From Cryphonectria parasitica EP155 (lineage: Eukaryota > Ascomycota > Sordariomycetes > Diaporthales > Cryphonectriaceae): a stretch of DNA of 64,000 bases. Location: NCBI RefSeq assembly GCF_011745365.1, contig NW_024468909.1, forward strand, positions 1,860,001 to 1,924,000. The letters are read 5' to 3'. The translations under genes and the position numbers were made by a program. How positions within the stretch are numbered: the first letter of the stretch is position 1; the number at the start of each line of letters is the position of its first letter. Shown one piece after another: positions 49,767 to 62,451 of the stretch. The notes below the pieces were generated by a model, which did no database searches, was not told where the DNA came from, and saw only the letters and a list, made by a program, of their open reading frames with translations.

Positions 49767-51624
49767 TCTCTCTCAAGATAACTGACGAATAATAATAAGT
49801 CGTACTATGGCTCGCGTCAAAAGCATGTCGTACCCAGGCGCCGGGGGGGGTTGCGTCCCCTCTCAACACCCAAGCTGTCGGGAGAACGGAAGCGGACTTT
49901 TTACCCTTTCACATGCCATTCCACTCATGCTCCACTGTGAGCACTTCTCGCCTGTAGGATCAAATGGACAGGATCCAGGAAACAATCACAGGCTGTTATC
50001 CAGCATGCAGTGCTGAGCTCTGCATCCTCACGATGTGGCAAATACTTGATTACACACTACTAAACAGTTTTTGTTGAATTTTCCAAAGACTGCGCCCCGG
50101 GCCGCCCTTCACAGATCATTGCTTGGCTTGGACATTACTAGTTCCGGCCATCCGCGGGCTGCGAGCCTGCACCTCTACCTTCAGTTCAAGAAAGGTGGTC
50201 TCAAATCAAAAAAGCAGAGACAGACAAAAGAAACAGGATGCGCCATTCGAGTTTCCTTTTCCTTGTTGAATGGGCCTTGTCATTTACATAGAATGACATC
50301 AGGTGTAGTAGTATGGGAGCTGTAGAAAAAAAGTGAGACAGTCCCCATAATATGCATCTTGGGGTAGCACCTGTAACGAGGAAAATGAACTAAACAGGCA
50401 TGTGCATAAGTTTCAGTTTCTGTTCGGCCTCAACAAAAAAAAATATCCAAAACTCCAGAAACAGTGTCTGTCTACAGTAGTCGACATTTTCTCATCCGAA
50501 CACCCTTACCACTGCTTCATCTAGCTTCTGATTAGGCAAAGAATGGAGAATTTCGCTTCCTATCAGTGCAAGGATCCTGGCTAGGTCTGAAGAGCCTCTT
50601 CCGGTGGTAGTGATTGGATGCTGCGTTGCGTACCAACAAACGGCTGATCCCGATTCAGTACTTTAAGAAATGTACCATAGCAGTAATTATTTGGACGCTT
50701 ACGCCTCCATCGCCCCTCGGTATCATTATTATGATGATGTTTTTGAATATTATATGCATGGATGTGGCCCAGCTGCAGGGGCTTTCTCTAGACTATTGAT
50801 TTGTCTGTCTGCAGCCACAACGTCCGCTAGGGACCTCATCAGCTCCAAGCTCCTCCCCTGAATGTTTACTGTACTACTGTGTACCATCGCCCATGACATC
50901 CAACCGGTATGTTTCATTCCTTTCTTGCAGTCTAGAAATGCTGACGTGCAGGAAAGCAAATAGTTGATCCGGACATATGCACCAGGGAGGGTTGGTAGAC
51001 TTTTCCTTCTCTTCGACGATAGCGGCCAGCTCGCCCCCATTCCAGCCCTACACAATCCAAAGTAGCATGTGTTGCCTCCTCTCTGGATCAGCGCCACGAA
51101 ATGGATGGACTGCATCACCACCCCTTTCCTCAGCATAATTGGGAAGTTCATTATCTTCCCTCTCTTCGTTGGACACGAAGTAGCCAATCGAGATGAAAAT
51201 CCAGATAGAGGCTCGATAGACGAGCACGAAAGATCGCAATGGCCGGCAGACCTGCCCATGAATGGCCCGTTTCACCCCAGGTGTATGCTTGTATAAAAGG
51301 ATTTAGTGTTGGTGGGTCCCCAAGCAATAAGTAAGTCGGTACAAGGGCGGGAAGCGGAAACAACCGTGCAACATTCATCAACTGGAGATGTTGCTGCCGC
51401 AGCCCTGCGTGGCTCGGAGGGCCAGGCAGGGGGGAAACTATTACTTTTGATGGTCCAACCCTAATCGATGTGGATTGAATCCTTCAATATTGATGTCATG
51501 GGCCAAGACTGCTGGTTGATGGTCTTCATCCAGCCGAGCTGCGTCTTTACAACATCTCTCATGCCATAGTCACAAACGACCCTCTCCAGGAACAACCTCA
51601 ATTTTGGTAGTTGAGTAGGTATCA

Positions 51625-53290
51625 ATGCGACAAGAAAAGAAGACAGGATCTCTTGCCATGGATCTTCCAGTGATGTCCTCCGAGTCTCTCCAGGCACCAC
51701 GATCGCCCGAGCTGCCGATGACACCCCCGGCCGGTTTCTGGAGCGAGACGCAATGGGACATCTTCTGGGCCGTCATGGACAGCATAATTCCTGCAATCGT
51801 GTCCAAGCCGTGCCTCACAGACGGACTGAGCCAGCTGGGCATATCGGATGCTGCATATTCGAGCGTGATGGAGACGGCCAGACACACGAAGCTCGAGAAG
51901 AAAGACGAGGCTTCACTGCAGGCCTTTCTGCAGGAGAGACTGTCGACCAGCCCGGCGGTCCGAGAGACCATCATTCGAATCACCTCTCGCCTACCTGTGA
52001 AGCAGCAGGAGGCACTTGGTACATTCCTGTCCAGCTTGGCGTAGGCAACACTTTTCCCTCTCTCACTCTCTGCTGGGGGGCAAAGCACAATGCAACGTAG
52101 CCGCTTGATACTTACATGCTTCCATTCACACAGCTCCAGCATAGGAGCCTTCCTCATGACAGGCTCGTGCATCCCCTTTCACCAGCAGTCCACCCTGATT
52201 CGAGAGGCCGTCATCCAGGGCTGGCACGTCTCCTGGCTGTCTGGCTTGAGGCGTGCCTCGAGGGCCCTTGTCCGCATCGCCCAGATCGCCTGGCTAATGT
52301 CCTCACCTATGTTCCGGCAGGTCGTCGGCTATCCAGAGGTGCCCCTAAATTGGAAGCCAGCCCCCGACTTTGATTTTGCGTTCCTGCAACCAGGACCTGG
52401 AGAAGCAGCAGGCTCACCGTCAGCCCCCTCCACCATCACCATCGAGACCGACATCGTGATCGTAGGCTCCGGCTGTGGTGGTGCCGTCTGCGCTAAAATA
52501 CTGGCCGAGGCAGGCCACCGCGTGCTGGTCGTCGACAAAGGCTACTACTTTCCCCCCTCCCAGCTCCCCATGCCCGGCACCGCCGCGAGCCGGTACCTGT
52601 TTGACCGAGCCGTCAATAGCTCCGTGGACACGTCCATCAGCATCATCGCCGGTGCGACTTGGGGCGGCGGCGGCACCGTCAACTGGAGTGTGTCACTGCG
52701 GACGCAGGATGCCGTGCGCAAGGAATGGGCGACCGATGAGGAGGGCGAAGGAGGAGGGCTTGGGTTCTTCGCTGGGCCCGAGTATGAGGCCTGCATGGAT
52801 CGTGTGTGTGAACGCATGGGCGTGTCGACGGAGCCGGTGGTGCAGACGCATCGTGGGCGGGTGTTGCTGGAGGGCTCAAGGAAACTGGGCTGGCGGGCGG
52901 ATGTGTGTCCGCAGAACACTGGTGGCAAGGAGCACAGCTGCGGGCACTGCACGATGGGATGTGGGAGCGGCGAGAAACAAGGGCCGGCAACATGCTGGTT
53001 GCCTGACGCGGCGAGGGCAGGGGCGGAGTTTATGGAGGGGTTTGACGTGGAGAAGATACTCTTTGAGGAGGGCGAGGATGTTAATAACAATAATAAAAGG
53101 ACGGCAACGGGTGTGGCTGGGACATGGACGGCGAGGGATGAAAAGGGGACGGTGAGCGGTGCTGTGGAGGAGAGGGTTACAAGAAAAGTCATGATCAAGG
53201 CGAAGAAGGTTATTGTTAGCTGTGGTGCGCTTTGGACACCAATGCTTCTCTTGAGGAGTGGTTTGACCGTGAGTTCTTCTACCTTTTCTC

Positions 53291-53333
<43 letters not shown>

Positions 53334-54372
53334 TTATTTCAGGCTGACTGATGACACCTGCTCCTTCTTCGTCTTTCTCTTCTCCAGAACCCTCAAATTG
53401 GAAGGAACCTTCGACTTCATCCATGCTACACGGCAGGCGGCTTTTTCATGGAAGATACGAAGCCATGGGAAGGTGCGTTCAATCATGTCACTCTTCATAA
53501 TCTTATCTTGGGCCAAATCATGATTATTCTATTCATAGGCGCCATCATCACGAGCTATTGCTCCGAGCTGGAGGATCTCGACGGACACGGACACGGAGTC
53601 AAATTGGAAACCACCAACATGACAGTAAGATATCAAAAAGAAAATCAGATTCCTCACCACCATCAGCGATGAGTTGTTAACGAATTCCCATCCCAAGCCC
53701 TACACATGTCTATCCTCCTTACCCTTCCGCACGGGCCTCGACTTCAAGCGCAACGCCCTACGCTACCGCCACTTCGACGCCTTCATCTCTGCCACCCGCG
53801 ACCGAGACTCGGGCCGCGTGCACCCCGACCCAGCCACGGGCGCCATCCAGGTCGACTACACCGCGTCCGACTTTGACCGCGCCCACACCCTTGAGGGTGT
53901 CCTGGCGCTCTGCAAGATCATGTACATCATGGGCGCCAGGGAGATTGAGCCCTTCGTCAGCGGCGTCGAGCCGTTCGTGCGCGAGGACGGCAACAGCACA
54001 CAGGAGGACGAGGCGGAAGAGGAGAAGAAGCAGGCTGGAGGTGCTGTGGATCCGGCGTTCACAGCCTGGCTCGACAAGGTTCGACGTCTGGGCTCGATAC
54101 GGGGTAATGTGGGGTGTGCGTCTGCACACCAGATGGGCTCATGCAGGATGAGTGCCAGGGAGGACGGCGGGGTGGTGGACCGGCATGGGAAGGTATGGGG
54201 GGTGGAGGGTTTGTATGTTGCGGACGCGAGTGTGTTTCCGTCGGCTAGTGGCGTGAATCCCATGGTGACGGTCATGGCTATTGCGGACTGGATTGCTAGA
54301 GCCGTGGATAGGGACTTGAAGGGGACGACGACGATGAAGAAGGAGGACCGTAGGGGGGAGGAAGAGGAGTAA
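51625..54372 (+). CDS. FAO1: Long-chain fatty alcohol oxidase (GMC oxidoreductase)
   Basis: Five exons: 51625-52040, 52134-53268, 53388-53472, 53539-53624 and 53698-54372; 798 aa, all phases agree. Oxidises long-chain fatty alcohols to aldehydes with oxygen, giving peroxide; usually microsomal or peroxisomal. Visible: an FAD fold at about 245-275 (IVIVGSGCGGAVCAKILAE); ATWGGGGTVNWSVSL; a Cys-rich CGHCTMGCGSGEKQG; NPQIGRNLRLHP rebuilt by the exon 2-3 splice; DLDGHGHGVKLE in exon 4; and the GMC C-terminal box AHQMGSCRM, then VADASVFPSASGVNP with the catalytic Asn near 760. Two exons are only 85 and 86 nt. Intron 1 has an uncommon GTAGGC donor. Intron 2 carries a GA repeat. The ATG at 51658 is an alternative start. 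Divergent from the elongase gene. Confidence 0.9.
53295..53331 (+). repeat. (GA)n microsatellite in intron 2 of the oxidase gene
   Basis: About eighteen GA repeats between the donor at 53269 and the acceptor at 53387. Confidence 0.95.
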
Positions 54373-55754
54373 GGGGCAGAGGTGAAGAGACAGCACCCTC
54401 TTCCTGCCCCAGAACGAAGTGGTCTTGTTTGTTCATCCAATCTGTCCTTGAAATCAAACCTAGTCATATATTTCAGAGAAGATTCCCGAAATCTATTGCT
54501 AACCACAAGTGTCTTCATATTAGCCATACTTGTTTCAGCTTCACCTTTACACAGTACCATCCATATTGTTATTGCATTGTCAGCCACGATGTTCAGCCTT
54601 CACTGCTGCCTCCCCATATTCATTCATCCATCCTCCCGTTTCCAGAGGCAGAACCTCAGCGTCAGATCACTTCTGGTGCGAGTTGTTTCATGTGGCGAAG
54701 ATTCTGTACGAGAATTCGCCTGCACTCTTCGCCCTCTGCCTTCAGCCAGGGAATAAATACGAAGCTAACTTTGTGTGTTGCCGTACATGTTAACCCTCAG
54801 TATTCTTGGGGTCCGTCCACAGGTAGTAGGTGCATAGCACGGCAAAGCTCGTACAATATCATGAACCTGAGGGTAAGAGATGATTACCAAATACAAAGGG
54901 GACCCTCGAAATTAACCCCCCACCCCTCAAGTTAACCAACAGAAAGATCATATATCAAACCGCCACCCAAAGGATTCGCCAAGCCACCACACAAGCACAC
55001 AGGGCTGGCTCGCATCCCAAACATAAGCCCCAAAACCCACTCGGGACCGGTCACCTCTAAATGAACCGAGGCTTGACCAGGCACAGCAATGCACTGAGTA
55101 GGCAACCCCCCCCCCCCTCCGCCCCCCCCGGACCCGAGGGGAATATCCCGATCCTGACCGCTCGGAAGCAGCCGCACATAGCTCGAAACTCCAAACGTAA
55201 CTTTCTACTTAGTTTCTCTGTAGCCCTAATCCTTCTCCTTTTCAACGTCACAGGTCACAGAAGGATCAACTGAGAGAGTGTATTAGGCTGTGAGGTGAGT
55301 CTGCCTTGCCATCCCTCGAAGAATCCAGCATCCCCGTCCCCGTTCCTCTTTGTTCGATTTTGCTTTTCAAGTAAGTCTCTCAAGGAAGGTGTTTTGCCAC
55401 AGAAATTTTGTTATACAGTGGTAGAGGAGGTGAGAACGAAGAAGTGTTCGTTCGCATCGGAGCCTGATATCGCACATCACAGAGAATCCAGTGTCTACCC
55501 TGGCCGTACACAGTAAAAGAAAAGGTGTATCGAGGCAGGTATATGACATCCAAAACAACATCAACAAATGAGAACCAACATGCTGCTAGTGTGATTTCCC
55601 TATGTTTTCCTGCTTTGGACTCCCAGACGCCCGTCACCACAAGCCCAATGTGCTTAAACATCCTATTCCCCAAACCCCTCGCTCAGACAAGTTTCCGCTC
55701 ACAAGGAAAAGAGAAAAAGATTCTATGCCGATTCTCAATTTACAGATAATTCAC
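54373..55754. other. Convergent intergenic region
   Basis: Between the 3' ends of the oxidase gene (+) and the Zn2Cys6 gene (-). C12 (55106-55117) and C8 (55122-55129) tracts. No gene recognised. Confidence 0.6.
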
Positions 55755-56223
55755 CTACAACGTCGCAACCCACTCGTGCTGAACATCCCAGTCCGTATCA
55801 AAGCCATGCAGCTTCCTGAACACCGCGACCCATGTGCCGTCCTCCCTCTCGGGACCAATGATCGCATCGTGCACGCGCAGCTCCTCGGGGAGTCCGAACG
55901 GCGCCTCTGTGGGCAGGTTCTTCGGGACTTCCTTATTTGTCGGCAGCTGTTGCAGCGAGGCCATCGATGCGGCCCTCGTGACTTGTTGATAGGGCGTATG
56001 GCTGCTTGCCATCATTTGGTAGCGACTTCGCTCCTCCATATCCACAGACGAGATCTCCGAGCTACCGGAATGGGAGGAACCATCTGTCGCCGCGCCACGT
56101 TGCTCTGCGTGGCGTATCTGGTTTGCGTTTCGTATAGTTTCGTAGGAGATGGATGCAAGAGATCTCACAAGAGACGGTTGCTGATAAAACTCGCGTCTCT
56201 GAGACTGCTGTTGCGGCTGCGTT

Positions 56224-56256
<33 letters not shown>

Positions 56257-58249
56257 AACCAGGTCTCGCCGTGACCGTGAGGGTTCAGGAACGCCATAGT
56301 TGGCTCTGCAAGGGAGGCTGTTGAGTACCCATCATCGATGGATGTAAACGAGGCGAGCGATGGTGGCTGGGAGAGCGACGAGGCGACCTCGGCATCCACC
56401 TGAATGAGGATGGACGGGTCCAGAGGTGGCTGAAACGCTTCGATACTGCTGTGGCTCAAAACCGGCATTGTTCTTGGCACAGTGGCGGGTGATACCATGG
56501 CATGATTTTGCTGCTCGCCTTCCATGCTCACACGGTAGGGGTCCAGGTCATTCTGGGAATCATATTGCTGCTGCTCATGTGGAGGTGGTATATGCTGGTT
56601 CGGTGGCGTGTCGCGACGCGTGTTCTCTAGCGAAACTTCCGCTATACTCGATATCGATTGTCTCATGACCGAGTACCCTGGTGCCTGTGCCCACCGCTCC
56701 TCCAGCGAGACGATATGCCCTGCCAGGGCACCCATCACGCTCGCCCGCCACAGATTCTCGCGTCGGAAGGGGTTTCGCTTGAGAAGCTCTAGAGCCGATC
56801 GGCGGATCAGAGGGTGCCTGCACTTGGTGGCCACGTAGTATAATGGAGGAATGATGTGTGTTTCGAAGGTGAAGTTGCTAGTGTAGGCAATGGGGAGCTG
56901 CTCTGGCGCTGGGAAGTACTGCAGTACTTCTGTAGAAGGTGGATATCTTTGCTGTGTGAATACCGGAAGTTGTGATGGCGAGGTTTCCAGGTCAAGATAT
57001 GCGGCAGCCAACGGGACTATGGCAGCGAAGGAGGAGAGAAAATCGTCATAAACAACTTCGGACGAGCTCAGTGCCGTGGAAATCCAGATGTGTTGTGCAT
57101 GTAAGTACATCTGAAGGACAAGAAGCGCACTCTCAGGGCCAAGCTGCGATCTCGAGGCGCGGAACAGAGAAAATGCCACGTTGAGTTTGGCCAGTCGCGA
57201 TAGCAAGCGATCCTGCTCTACTTCGAGTAGCCTCATTGTCTCTCGCGGGATGTGGTCGCTTGGGTTCTTTGCCGGCCGTGCTTGTTGGGTGAATCGGAAC
57301 GCCTGCTCCATGAACTCGTGCATGCTGTGCCTCATGTTGTCGATCGTGTCGAAAGTATCAGGAATGTCCCTGTGCGATTTGAGAGACTCGGGTATGGGTA
57401 TCGGGCTGGCCCCAAAGAGGAATGATGTAAGGCTGAGCCGGGTATACAGCGGAACCACGTGCCGGACGATGCAGTCCATCTCAGGGTCCATGGATCGTTG
57501 GTCCAGCCTTGCCAGAAGCTGTCTGCCTTGCTCGAGATGAATGAGGGACTCCTTGTCCTTACCCTGCATATACTCGATGCATACGAAGAGGACGCATGTG
57601 AGCAGGGAGGCGAGAGGCTTGGTGAGGGGATTGTTCATCTGGTCCAAGAGACGGGCGATTGCCTTGTTGTACTGCTGGAGTGCAAAAGACTGCGTATTTG
57701 GTGGAAGCACAGCACCGTCTCTGGAGGGGACAATGGTACCAGCAGCAAGACCCTCGTGAAGACTACTCACGGCGAGGACGGCATGCCGGACCGCAGGCTC
57801 CGTCTGTGATATCTGCAGCACAATGACCCTCCAAAAGGAAGCGTCGAAATCTCCAGAGATGCAGGGCGCCGTTACGTGCTGGAAAAAGTAAAAGGACCGT
57901 TTCTCTTCTGGCGCGGAGAACTCCAGGAGGGGGCCCAGAACATGATCATGAGGGCTCTTCTCCTTCTTAAGACGTCTCCCAGCCAAGGCCCTGGGGTCGA
58001 GATAGCCGTCGCATTTACGTCCGGTCTTTGTGCACCTTAGACAAAAGGGCTTCGTCTCATCGCACTTGACCTTGCGTATTCTAGTCCGAGGGTGAGTACT
58101 ACTTCGGCGGCTTGGCTTCCCGATGCATGTACAGGTGACGGGTGTACTTACTTGCAGGTAACACAACCCGTTCTGACCTTCTTAGACCCTTTTCTGCCAG
58201 ATGAGGCCGGCGTCGCAGAAGGGCTTGAAGACCGGGAGTCGGAAGGCAT
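55755..58249 (-). CDS. Zn2Cys6 fungal transcription factor
   Basis: Two exons on the minus strand, 58249-58152 and 58080-55755 (71-nt intron, GTAAGT to CTAG); 807 aa. The splice rebuilds the zinc cluster exactly: Cys29-x2-Cys32-x6-Cys39-x6-Cys46-x2-Cys49-x6-Cys56 (CVTCK joined to IRKVKC, then CLRC). Cys29 and Cys32 come from exon 1 and the other four from exon 2. The N-terminus is Ser-rich with a basic stretch (GRKGSKKVR). Residues about 75-500 form the helical fungal regulator region. The C-terminal third is Gln/Ser/Pro-rich with a pure poly-Gln near 642-652, typical of activation regions. It is the third gene after the elongase/oxidase pair, convergent with the oxidase. Target genes are unknown; it does not resemble FarA-type regulators in the visible cluster sequence. 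Confidence 0.9.
56224..56252 (-). repeat. Coding CAG/CTG repeat (poly-Gln)
   Basis: About nine uninterrupted triplets encoding poly-Gln in the C-terminal region of the Zn2Cys6 factor. Confidence 0.9.
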
Positions 58250-58419
58250 GGTGTCAAGACGATAACAGCTGTATAGAGGAGGCTCCAGCCCGGAAGAGTG
58301 GGTAGGGTCGTGTCGAGACATATTATATACCCCTTAGCTGAGACTTTAAAGCGAGCATTGCAGGTGTTCCAGCTCGCTGACCTGAGATGGCGGGTGGTTC
58401 GAAGAACAGCTGCCTGGTA

Positions 58420-58441
58420 GTGTGTGTGTGTGTGTGTGTGT
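58420..58441. repeat. (GT)n microsatellite
   Basis: About eleven GT repeats about 170 bases upstream of the Zn2Cys6 gene start. Confidence 0.95.
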
Positions 58442-58806
58442 CTAAGAAGGAGAATGAGAAAAAGAGACAGACAGGATGTGTGAATATGAGTGGCTGCCGG
58501 ATGGTAGGATAGAGTGAGGGGGGTGTCTTCTGAAAAAGTGACTGCAGTTCGCAAATAACACCACTTGCAGGGGTGGGAACACCCTTCAATACGTTCTCAA
58601 TCAATCAACTCAAAGGATCCTGCAAAATTCTGTTTTGGGGACGGCGGTAAGAGAGACCTGCAGCTTGCAGACGAGGAGACTGGGTGTGAGAGCAGGGGAG
58701 TTTCATCGAATGATGTCGAACCGCGGTGAACAGAGCAGGCTGCGTGTAGCATAAGGAACACTCGGCGTGTAAGCAGACGGGACGGCCTTGTCTGGCTTTA
58801 CCGGGA

Positions 58807-58830
58807 AGAGGAGAGAGAGAGAGAGAGAGA
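58807..58830. repeat. (GA)n microsatellite
   Basis: About twelve GA repeats, followed by an interrupted GA run. Confidence 0.9.
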
Positions 58831-61800
58831 GGGCGCGAGAGAGAGATTAATGAACGGGTGGTGCAGCCCTGCGGGTTTTCCCATGCGGTCAAGGACGATT
58901 GAGTCCAGACATGCCGAAAATCTGTCCAAGAGGGTCAGACGTGGGCATTGAAGGATGACCACCAATATGCCTGCCTATCGATTGCAGGTGCAGGCGTGGC
59001 TGAGGGCAGGGCAGGATGGAGCGTAAGAATCGAAGGCCTGCAGGGCATGTATCCAGACGACTAGGTACTTTAACCATGGCTGTGGGTTCCAGGGATTACA
59101 ATCCTCCTTGCAGCATACTATTCCGTACTATGTAACGTACGTGCGTTACCTGCCATCCTGCCTTGTGCCTGCCGCGCTGCAGCCCTAAAACCTGCATTGC
59201 CCCCCAAGTGGCTGCTTAGCGTCCAGGTAAAAACTGAAAACAGAGTGATGAGAACCTGTGAATATAATTATTGGTCAGCCAGTACCTGTCTGCGGTCAGA
59301 TAGGGGGTGCTCCCCCAGAGAGGAATGGCACTCCTTCTTCTTCGTATCTCTGTCTCGCAAGCCTCCACATAGGAATCTCGCCACTTGACTGCGGCTGCGC
59401 CTGTGAGGAGGTGGGAAGAAGAAGAAGAAACACAAATTTGTCTCTTGAGATTTCCAGGGCTGTGTGCTTTCTTTAGCACTGGACCAGAAAAGAAAAAGAA
59501 GGGCCTCTCGGCGGCTGTCGCCAAGTCTCTAGGCTGTGGGTCCCTCTATATGGGTAGTATGCCGCAACAACCCCCGGGAGAGCTTCGGATGACGAGAAAT
59601 ACTACATAGTCTGTAAGTGAGGGGGAAGAAAATCGTGGTTGGAGGATTGTCGTGGAGGAGGGCAGCAACGATAAGCTGACCGGCGGCAACATCGCCAGAG
59701 CTGGAAGCTGACGGCTGCAACCTTGCTGTGTGTCTTACCAGTGATGTGACGCTCAAGTCCCACAAGCGCTGTTTTCTCACCTGCCTCTGCTGTCGTGTAA
59801 CCAGACCGCGTTTACCCAGTTTTCATGTGTGCTTGGTCAAAGAAAATTGACGGTGCAGTGCACCTGTACAACAGTCCTTGATTAACCGCAGCGGAGAAAG
59901 CCACCTAGACGAGGGCTTATTTTTTCCTCTCTCCTACCCCCTCTAGAAGAGTCTTTTTCTTTTGTCTCTTCACTCACCCTGCCCAGGACATGCATGCACT
60001 GTGTGCAATCTGGGCTAACCACAATTTATCAAAATCGTTTCCTTCAACTGTTCAGGCTGAGTTCATAGGCCATCATTCTTTCTGCAGGACGAAGAGGCCG
60101 GACCTCGCGTTCCAGCCAATCCCACGTTGTCATATAGGATGCACACCTGACCGAAGCTCGGGTTGCACAAAGACGTTACACAAAGTCATTTCTTAGTACG
60201 CGAAACACATTCGAGCTTGGGATTGAGACTCCTCGAGCGAACATCACGGAGGGAAAAACCGTCCTGGCTCGGTATACCCTTTTGTCAGCCCGCCTCATGA
60301 GTTTGTTACTTTATTAACTCTTTCCGTTGGAGTCGGACAATACGACAGACCGAGCACCGCCGGAGCCTCCTTTGTCGTGTGTAGAAGAGCGCTGTTGCCG
60401 TCCGGAATCTCAAGCACAGTCGCGGCCGTCACTTCTGTCTTCAGATGCGATTGGAGCAACAGAAATGGCCTCCACATGTCAGACTGCTCCTATAATGTCT
60501 CAAACCCACCGGAGCACTGTGCACTGCGAGGCTTCCGGTGCCGGCTTGAATCCATCTATGATAAGATTTTTAGCGTGCAGCCATAACAAGATGCTCCGAG
60601 AGTACCGGCCTGTATGATCTGCCAAGATGATGGTCCTGAATAGCTCATGCATATAGACTTTCCAATAAGCGGACGCCTAGCAAGGCAGATCAAGAAGATC
60701 AGGCACGACGTCGGACAAGGTAACACGGCTTGTTGATTGGTGATTCGAGTGTGACGTAGGGATCTATGTCAAGAGACTATCCCAAGCGAGAAATCCTGCG
60801 CAAATAATTGGTGTGCCGCATACCCAGGGAAGCCCGTTGAATTCTGGAGGGGGTGCGTACAGGAATTGAAGAAGAGGCATAGAGCAAGGGACGCAGCACC
60901 GAAATGCAAGCCGAAGCAAGTTGCCTGGGTAGGGCTGAGACATCCTGGGCGCTGAGAGTTGTTGTTGACCCACTCCCACTCTCGCCCTAGGGAACCCTGA
61001 CATTTTCAGCCAATGTGATGAGTTCCAGGGTCTTCCAAGGTGTCTTGCAAAAGTCAGGCTGCCATGGTGATCCAGTGTTAGGCGTCAGGATCAGAGGTCA
61101 GGCTGTGTTACAATAGTGGTTGGAATTCCTGAAGGATAGAGCAGGCTTGTCAGATCCTCTGCCAATCACGAATGCGGTCTCCAAGTTGCCAGACAATGAG
61201 TTGGTATCTCAATGTGTCCAGTTCGAGTCTGACCCTGCGGTAATGATGAGTCAAAACCACACCATTGTTGAGGATGGCTGTTCACAAGAAGTCTTGTCGG
61301 GAGTCGTGGTCAGGGCATTGGATTGATCGCTCTTGGCCAATTTCCGACAATTTAAGGCATAACACCTATCAGTGTTGCAAACCAAGAATTGTCACAAGAG
61401 CTAGCTTTCACGAGAGGGCCTGCTTCCAAATGTTCATACCTGGTGAAAAAGCGGTGACATTGAGATGTGCAGGCCCGAATTCTGTTTGCCACTTGAAGAC
61501 AATGAACCAGAAAAAGAATTCAAGGGACTCTATTTCATTTCGCAGGTGCCTGTTGCTCTGAATGGCTATGCGATGGTATCATCCCCAATATCGTCAGTCG
61601 GTCGAGCCAGTGGGGCTGTGGTCACCGAAATAGGGTATTGTAATGATGCCCCAATGCAGATGTTGATCCAGATAGAGGAGTGAGGCGCGATGCATACTGC
61701 AGTCTCTGTATGCAGAAATAATTGCATAGCATGTTTGGAAAGAGAGAGAAAAGGAAAGAGTTGTTGTGAACATTTGATATGAAGTCTTGGTTGAGTGGAA

Positions 61801-61982
61801 TTGTTACATAAGCAGCCAGGTTTGTAGCAGGTGCGGTTGACATCACTCTGCAGACCCATCGGCCCTGGAATTTTCACAGCATTTGGCAAGCTCAACTGCC
61901 ACTCGAAAGCTTCGGCATCATCAAACAACACCACCCCCTTACTAGACAGCCCAGACGAGCCAGCTCCTCTGACAAGATAAAA

Positions 61983-62451
61983 TGGATCAGTAAGTATATT
62001 CACAAATCATCCGTAGGCCTTTCACTTCTCTTTGGCAGGCTGCAGGACTAACCATCCAAACCTGCACAAAACAGACTAGGCGGACTCAGTGCCACTGAGC
62101 AGCGCGAGCTCGAGCAGCGTATGCAGAAACGCCAGGTCAAGGAGTTCGTGAGCGTAAGTTCTTCTCCTCCTCCTCCTCCTCCTCCTCCTCCTTCCCATCG
62201 CTCTGTTTGCGGACTCACACCCCCGATCCTTCGGGCGATTGCTAACCTATGCTGGCGACCAGCTCTTTGGCAACCTCGTCGACCACTGCTTTTCCTCCTG
62301 CGTCAACGACTTCACCTCTAAGGCCGTCTCCGAGCGCGAAAATGGGTGCGTCTCCCGCTGCGTTCAGAAGTACATGGCTAGCGGCCAGCGGCTGGCCGAG
62401 CGGTTCCAGGAGCACAACACAGAGATGGCGACCAAGATGGGACAAAGGTAG
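61983..62451 (+). CDS. TIM9: TIM9, mitochondrial intermembrane-space import chaperone
   Basis: Three exons: 61983-61990, 62075-62153 and 62263-62451; 91 aa, the usual size for small Tim proteins. With Tim10 it forms the hexamer that carries hydrophobic carrier precursors across the intermembrane space to the TIM22 complex. The twin CX3C motifs are intact in exon 3 (HCFSSCVNDF and GCVSRCVQK), followed by the ERFQEHN helix typical of Tim9. Exon 1 is only 8 nt (the start codon, one more codon and two bases); it joins exon 2 to give MDQLGGLSATEQREL. Both introns start GTAAGT, and intron 2 contains a TCC repeat. The exon 1 choice rests on splice consensus and phase; an alternative start within exon 2 (Met-Gln-Lys-Arg) would give a shorter protein. 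Confidence 0.87.
62164..62191 (+). repeat. (TCC)n repeat in TIM9 intron 2
   Basis: About nine triplets close to the donor site of intron 2. Confidence 0.95.

Larger units (their letters stand above)
48868..51624. other. Divergent upstream region of elongase and fatty alcohol oxidase
   Basis: 2.8 kb shared by two divergent lipid-enzyme genes. Contains a G12 tract (49524-49535), a C13 tract (49754-49766), a near-copy of the dispersed motif (50672-50681) and two CCTCGG hexamers (49233-49238 and 50715-50720). No gene recognised; reading frames up to about 169 codons look random. Confidence 0.6.
58250..61982. other. 3.7-kb divergent intergenic region
   Basis: Upstream of the Zn2Cys6 gene (-) and TIM9 (+). 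Contains GT (58420-58441) and GA (58807-58830) repeats. Small frames at 60327-60617 and 61120-61683 show no domain. A B-box-like GTTCGAGTC near 61220 lacks matching stems and is not called a tRNA. No gene recognised. Confidence 0.55.

Noticed and set aside
61200..61240. tRNA-like B box (GTTCGAGTC)
   Set aside because: No T-stem pairing, no matching acceptor stem and no A box at the right distance.
61465..61683. 72-codon frame with a Ser-Ser-Val-Gly-Arg-Ala word reminiscent of tRNA-derived phantom peptides
   Set aside because: The DNA there does not fold as a tRNA, and the frame has no homologous domain that I can recognise.
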